9,352 bases of DNA, taken from contig CAZBZU010000076.1 of the NCBI GenBank assembly GCA_964496495.1, positions 1 through 9,352 of the forward strand. Direction: 5' to 3'. Position numbers and translations under genes: made by a program. Under the pieces are notes generated by a model. That model did no database searches. It had not been told where the DNA came from and was given only the letters and a program-made list of their open reading frames with translations. Numbering within the stretch: position 1 is the stretch's first letter; the number at the start of each line of letters is the position of its first letter. This DNA is from JASBRS01 sp964496495 (GTDB lineage Bacteria > Deinococcota > Deinococci > Deinococcales > Trueperaceae). This document shows positions 6,270 through 9,352 of the stretch, piece after piece.

Positions 6270-8318
6270 TCACGGCTTCACCTTGGTGATCTGGGTCGAC
6301 CAGTTGGCGAGCTCCGTGCGGGTGTCGCTGCAAAGACCGTTGTCGGCCAGGTAGTCGGCGTAGCTGCAACGCTGGTTGATCATCTCCGAGGCGATCCACA
6401 GATCGCCGTGCTCGTCGACGGCCCCGGCACCGTAGTCGCCCCAGCGCGGGGTGATCTGGCCCTGGTACTGCGGGTAGTTGCCGTAGTACTCGGTGAAGCC
6501 GTCCTGCGGGCCTTTGCCGAGCTGGGCTACGCGCAAGGGGCCGGCACCGAACCGGCTCACGGGCACATACGCGGCGCTGGGATAGACGAAGCGGCCGGTG
6601 AGCGTCGCAGCGATGACCCCCTGCTCGTGGGCGTTGAGGATGATGGCGGGGAAGATCAGGTTGGAGCCGAAGGGGGCGACCACGCCGCTCTTCAGCAGAT
6701 GCGCGCTGAGCGACCCACCCTGCATGCGCGGAGCGATCTCGAACCAGGCCACACCGGCCCCGCTGCTGGAGCCGGGGTGGCTCTGGGTGATGGTGGTGAG
6801 CGCCGCCCACAGGTGGCCGTTGACGTAGACGGTCTGCTTCATGCCGCTGTCGTTGGTGGCGATGCCGCCTTCGGTTTGCGGCGCGGGTGGGGCGCCGAGG
6901 CCGAGCAGGTCGTCATTGAGGGCGCTGGCCAACGGCACCGGCCCGGATCGCTGCGCCACGGTGGACGGCGGGTCGCCGTAGGGCCGCACGTGAACGCGGG
7001 TGCTGGTGAGGCTCACGCTCGGGCTGGCATCTGAGAGCGTGTCGGTGCCGGTAAGCGCCCATACGTCGATCTGGTGGGCGCTCGACTCGAACACCGTGGT
7101 AGCGCTGGTGAAGTAGGCTGTTCCGTTCTGGCCGCCGCCGTGCTCCCCATGGCTCTCGAAGCTCCGACCGAAGGCGTTGAGATGGCCGCCGCCATTCGTG
7201 CCGACGGGGATGGCGGGCGCCACCGAGTAGCCGACGAGTCCCTTGGAGTCGACCATCGGCATGGCGGCGACGTTAGCGGACCCGCCGCTCACCAGGCCCG
7301 ACTTGTCGATGGCGTAGAGCCAGGCCCCGTAGTAGTCGCTGGTAACCAGGTTGAAGGCGTCGGTGGTGATGTAGACGCCATTGGCGTCCACGGCGAAGTG
7401 CGGGTAGTCGCCGAGGCAGAGGCCGACCCCGGGCGCACAGTCTGGGCTGCCGTCGTTGGTGACGTCGAGGGTGTAGAGCGACCAGGTGCCTGTCGGATCC
7501 CCCGAGTTGCTGACGGCGAGGTCGAGGTGGTTGGTGCCGGTGAGGTACCCGGCGTACTGCCCCGAGGGCACGACGTCGAGGGTCAGCACCAGCAGGAACC
7601 AGCGGTTGCTGGTCGCATCGTAGTGGCATGACGGGTCGGTGATCGACGGGCCGAAGACGTCGTTGCTCGGATCGCTAGGGTCTCGCACGATGGCGGAGGC
7701 GTAGCCGTAGAACTGGTTGAGCGAGTACACCGGGCCGGCCGGCGTGCCACTTTCATGATATACGCGCACCACGTCGTTCACCGGCTCCACCACGTAGCCG
7801 TTGCCGACGCACAGGCCCTGGTCGGGCGGCTCGACGCTGAACTGGTTGCCGCTGTCGGCGGTGCGCTGGTCGAAGTGGTTGAGGCCCTCGAAGGTGTTCG
7901 CGGGGTGCCACAGGCTCTGGGTGCCGAGGCTCTGGGTGCTGAGCCCCTGGGCGTTGGATCCCTGCGTGGAGGCGCCACCCGTGGGTCCGGGCGGGGTGAT
8001 GGGAACCTGCAGCTTCTGCGGGATGCGGTTCACCAGGCGCCCGCCGGGAACGGCTGCGCTCTGCTGCAGCTGCTGTGGGCTCAGGCTCTGCTGGCCGGGC
8101 TCGACCCCCAGCGGGCCGAGTTCGTGGCTCTGCACCACGGAAACAGTGCCCTGCGGCGCGGCGGCGAACTGCGCCGAGGTCGACCGGGGCACGAGTTTCC
8201 GGACATTGGTGCTCGCACTCTGCGTGGACGCGGCCGGCGCCTTCGGCACAACCTGCGTGCAGGCGGCGAGCGCGACAAGGACTGTGACGACGAACGTGAG
8301 ACGGATCGTGTTTCTCAC
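6270..8318 (-). CDS. Large secreted lipoprotein of unknown function, probable beta-propeller fold
   Basis: I do not recognise a named family. The 682-residue protein starts with a lipoprotein signal (MRNTIRLTFVVTVLVALAAC, lipidated C20), followed by a low-complexity Ser/Thr/Gln-rich linker to about residue 135 (QQSLSPQQLQQ, STQGSNAQGLSTQSLGTQSL). The globular part contains EPPDQGLCVGNGYVVE (163-178), LGDYPHFAVDANGVYITTD (302-320) and RWGDYGAGAVDEHGDLWIAS (625-644). The last two share a GDY-x(4-5)-VD-x-x-G-x-h-x-I pattern suggesting repeated blades. Six cysteines (170, 231, 294, 301, 651, 663) after the lipid Cys could form three disulfides; two pairs are close in sequence. The start is GTG 8318 with AAGGGGG five bases upstream, which places the signal peptide exactly at the N-terminus; an ATG at 8405 would add 29 residues before it. 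It is followed on the same strand by the propeller lipoprotein, 71 bases on. No catalytic motif was identified. Confidence 0.85.
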   Translation of the reverse strand: MRNTIRLTFVVTVLVALAACTQVVPKAPAASTQSASTNVRKLVPRSTSAQFAAAPQGTVSVVQSHELGPLGVEPGQQSLSPQQLQQSAAVPGGRLVNRIPQKLQVPITPPGPTGGASTQGSNAQGLSTQSLGTQSLWHPANTFEGLNHFDQRTADSGNQFSVEPPDQGLCVGNGYVVEPVNDVVRVYHESGTPAGPVYSLNQFYGYASAIVRDPSDPSNDVFGPSITDPSCHYDATSNRWFLLVLTLDVVPSGQYAGYLTGTNHLDLAVSNSGDPTGTWSLYTLDVTNDGSPDCAPGVGLCLGDYPHFAVDANGVYITTDAFNLVTSDYYGAWLYAIDKSGLVSGGSANVAAMPMVDSKGLVGYSVAPAIPVGTNGGGHLNAFGRSFESHGEHGGGQNGTAYFTSATTVFESSAHQIDVWALTGTDTLSDASPSVSLTSTRVHVRPYGDPPSTVAQRSGPVPLASALNDDLLGLGAPPAPQTEGGIATNDSGMKQTVYVNGHLWAALTTITQSHPGSSSGAGVAWFEIAPRMQGGSLSAHLLKSGVVAPFGSNLIFPAIILNAHEQGVIAATLTGRFVYPSAAYVPVSRFGAGPLRVAQLGKGPQDGFTEYYGNYPQYQGQITPRWGDYGAGAVDEHGDLWIASEMINQRCSYADYLADNGLCSDTRTELANWSTQITKVKP

Positions 8319-8323
8319 GTGTT

Positions 8324-8330
8324 CCCCCTT
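8324..8330 (-). promoter_or_regulatory. Ribosome binding site for the 682-residue lipoprotein
   Basis: AAGGGGG on the minus strand, five bases before GTG 8318; it supports this start over the upstream ATG at 8405. Confidence 0.65.
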
Positions 8331-8347
8331 CTGGGTTGCCTCTAGGC

Positions 8348-8367
8348 CGCTAGTATCGATACTCGCG
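8348..8367. promoter_or_regulatory. 20-bp inverted repeat upstream of lipoprotein gene, possible operator
   Basis: Half-sites CGCTAGTATC (8348-8357) and GATACTCGCG (8358-8367) are reverse complements except for one position; the central AGTATCGATACT is a perfect 12-bp palindrome. It is AT-richer than its surroundings and lies 30-49 bases upstream of the GTG at 8318, where a repressor site overlapping the -10 region would be expected. On the minus strand GATACT inside it matches the -10 consensus at four of six positions. No matching -35 is apparent. Confidence 0.45.
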
Positions 8368-8653
8368 ATGACGAGATGCCTGCCACCCGCGCGCCACGCG
8401 GGCACGTCTCACCCCCCTCATGGCTTCGGGCTCGCCCTCGCCTGGGAATGGCGGCTGCGCGCTGGCGTGCAGCGGGTGGGACGTCGGCCGGGCGCCCTGC
8501 CGAAACGGGTCGTACGTGGTGACAAGCGTAACGGATGAAGGACATGTGAACGGGATTCCCGGAAACGCCCGACACCGTGATCCGTGTCTCGCCCAACCGA
8601 TCGGCGTACGTGTGGGGAGCTGCGGTGCGCCAGGCACGTGCCCGCACCACCCT

Positions 8654-8665
8654 CTCTCATGAGAG
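8654..8665. promoter_or_regulatory. 12-bp palindrome and -10-like box just before zwf
   Basis: CTCTCATGAGAG (8654-8665) is a perfect palindrome ending 19 bases before the zwf ATG. Between it and the start, TATGGT (8673-8678) fits a TANNNT -10 box six bases upstream of the ATG, the arrangement described for leaderless mRNAs in Deinococcus. A palindrome at this spot could be an operator over the -35/-10 spacer. Alternatively GGTGGG (8677-8682) acts as a close ribosome binding site and the promoter lies further upstream. Confidence 0.35.
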
Positions 8666-8684
8666 GCGGGACTATGGTGGGCGC

Positions 8685-9352
8685 ATGGCAGCCTCCGGCG
8701 AACCCGACCTCCCCTCCTCGCACCCCGCCACGGGCGCCGCCCAGCCGACGCTCTTCGTCATCTTCGGCGCCACCGGCGACCTGGCCGGCCGCAAGCTCAT
8801 CCCCGCACTCTTCAGCACGGTGCGGCGCGGCGGCCTCGACGGCTTCCACGTGCTGGGCGCCGCGCTCGACGAGCTCGACGACACCACCTTCCGCCAGCAC
8901 GTCTTCGAGCGGCTCGATCAGCGCGACGTCGACTCGAACGCGCTAAGGACCTGGTGCGACGAGCGCCTGGCCTACCAGCCCATGCCGGACACCTCCGAGC
9001 GCAGCTTCGAGCGCCTGGCGGAGCGCATCGAGGCGTTCGAGAAGGCGCGCGACCTGCCCGGAAACCGGGTGTTCTACCTGGCGCTGCCGCCGGGGGCGGT
9101 GCCGGGGGTGATCGACGCGCTCGGCGCGCAGGGCCTGAACCGCGCGCCGGGCTTCGCTCGCATCGTCATCGAGAAGCCCTTCGGCACCGACCTGGAGAGC
9201 GCCAAGGCGCTCAACGCCAAGGTGCACCAGCACTTCGCGGAGGAGCAGGTCTACCGTATCGACCACTACCTTGGCAAGGACACGGTGCAGAACCTGATGG
9301 CCTTCCGCTTCGCCAACCCCATCTTCGAGCACGTCTGGAACCGCGACCGGGT
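8685..9352 (+). CDS. zwf: Glucose-6-phosphate 1-dehydrogenase (3' end outside window)
   Basis: Oxidises glucose 6-phosphate to 6-phosphogluconolactone with NADP, the entry step of the oxidative pentose phosphate and Entner-Doudoroff pathways; a cytoplasmic enzyme. The first 222 of about 480-510 residues are present. FVIFGATGDLAGRKLIPALF (24-43) is the nucleotide-binding fingerprint, EKPFGTDL lies at 163-170 and RIDHYLGKDTVQN at 191-203, the family active-site signature; Asp replaces the usual Glu after GK, a mild change. The catalytic His of the C-terminal domain is beyond the window. The start is ATG 8685; an N-terminal stretch of about 20 Pro/Ser/Ala-rich residues precedes the fold, longer than in many homologues. 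No other in-frame start is better placed. The gene is divergent from the lipoprotein pair, so no functional link is implied. Confidence 0.96.
   Translation, partial: MAASGEPDLPSSHPATGAAQPTLFVIFGATGDLAGRKLIPALFSTVRRGGLDGFHVLGAALDELDDTTFRQHVFERLDQRDVDSNALRTWCDERLAYQPMPDTSERSFERLAERIEAFEKARDLPGNRVFYLALPPGAVPGVIDALGAQGLNRAPGFARIVIEKPFGTDLESAKALNAKVHQHFAEEQVYRIDHYLGKDTVQNLMAFRFANPIFEHVWNRDR

Larger units (their letters stand above)
8319..8684. other. Divergent intergenic region between lipoprotein gene and zwf
   Basis: These 366 bases separate divergently transcribed genes and should hold both promoters. They contain a near-perfect 20-bp palindrome at 8348-8367, a GC hairpin with arms CCCGCG (8386-8391) and CGCGGG (8397-8402), two copies of CGTACGTG (8511-8518 and 8605-8612), a short CGGGA/TCCCG inverted repeat (8551-8561) and a 12-bp palindrome at 8654-8665. 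Open frames crossing the region are Pro/Arg/Ser-rich with no domain and are treated as non-coding. I see no clear consensus -35/-10 pair. Confidence 0.55.

Noticed and set aside
8420..8662. 80-codon plus-strand frame in the divergent intergenic region
   Set aside because: Low-information Gly/Pro/Cys composition, no ribosome site and no recognisable domain; it overlaps the palindromes and likely zwf promoter.

Overview
The window is a GC-rich bacterial chromosomal segment from a draft or metagenome scaffold, since it contains one run of exactly 100 Ns. The gene content fits a bacterium with an elaborate surface: a nucleotide-sugar/polysaccharide export operon, two exported lipoproteins, and glucose-6-phosphate dehydrogenase. 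I cannot assign a species. Deinococcota (for example a Truepera-like lineage) is a guess from GC content and a possible leaderless promoter; other GC-rich phyla remain possible.

Left part (1-3911, minus strand): a tightly packed operon read right to left. It encodes a WbpB/WlbA-like UDP-GlcNAcA 3-dehydrogenase, a WbpD-like hexapeptide N-acetyltransferase, a WbpE-like PLP aminotransferase, and a Wzx-type polysaccharide flippase cut by the window edge. Every junction is a 4-base stop/start overlap. The three enzymes together would convert UDP-GlcNAcA to UDP-GlcNAc3NAcA, a precursor of O-antigen or other surface glycans, and the flippase would export the lipid-linked glycan. The UDP-GlcNAc 6-dehydrogenase, any 2-epimerase and the glycosyltransferases are not in the window.

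Middle (3912-4965): about 470 bases with no convincing gene, holding one perfect GC-rich hairpin. Next comes a plus-strand membrane-protein remnant resembling the C-terminal part of DUF4386-type proteins without its N-terminus, then a short convergent spacer.

Right-centre (4966-8318, minus strand): two lipoprotein genes in tandem. The first transcribed is a 682-residue protein of unknown function. The second has an Ig-like domain followed by NHL/Vgb-type beta-propeller repeats; its 135-147 bp DNA repeats are interrupted by the assembly gap. The 71-base spacer between them carries a perfect 10-bp stem capped by a UUCG tetraloop, ending just before the second gene's ribosome binding site.

Right end (8319-9352): a 366-base divergent intergenic region with two palindromes, then the 5' two-fifths or so of zwf on the plus strand, running off the window. 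I see no RNA genes, CRISPR arrays or intact mobile elements. No clear new defence or mobile system is visible. The least explained items are the tandem lipoprotein pair with its UUCG hairpin and the gap-broken propeller.
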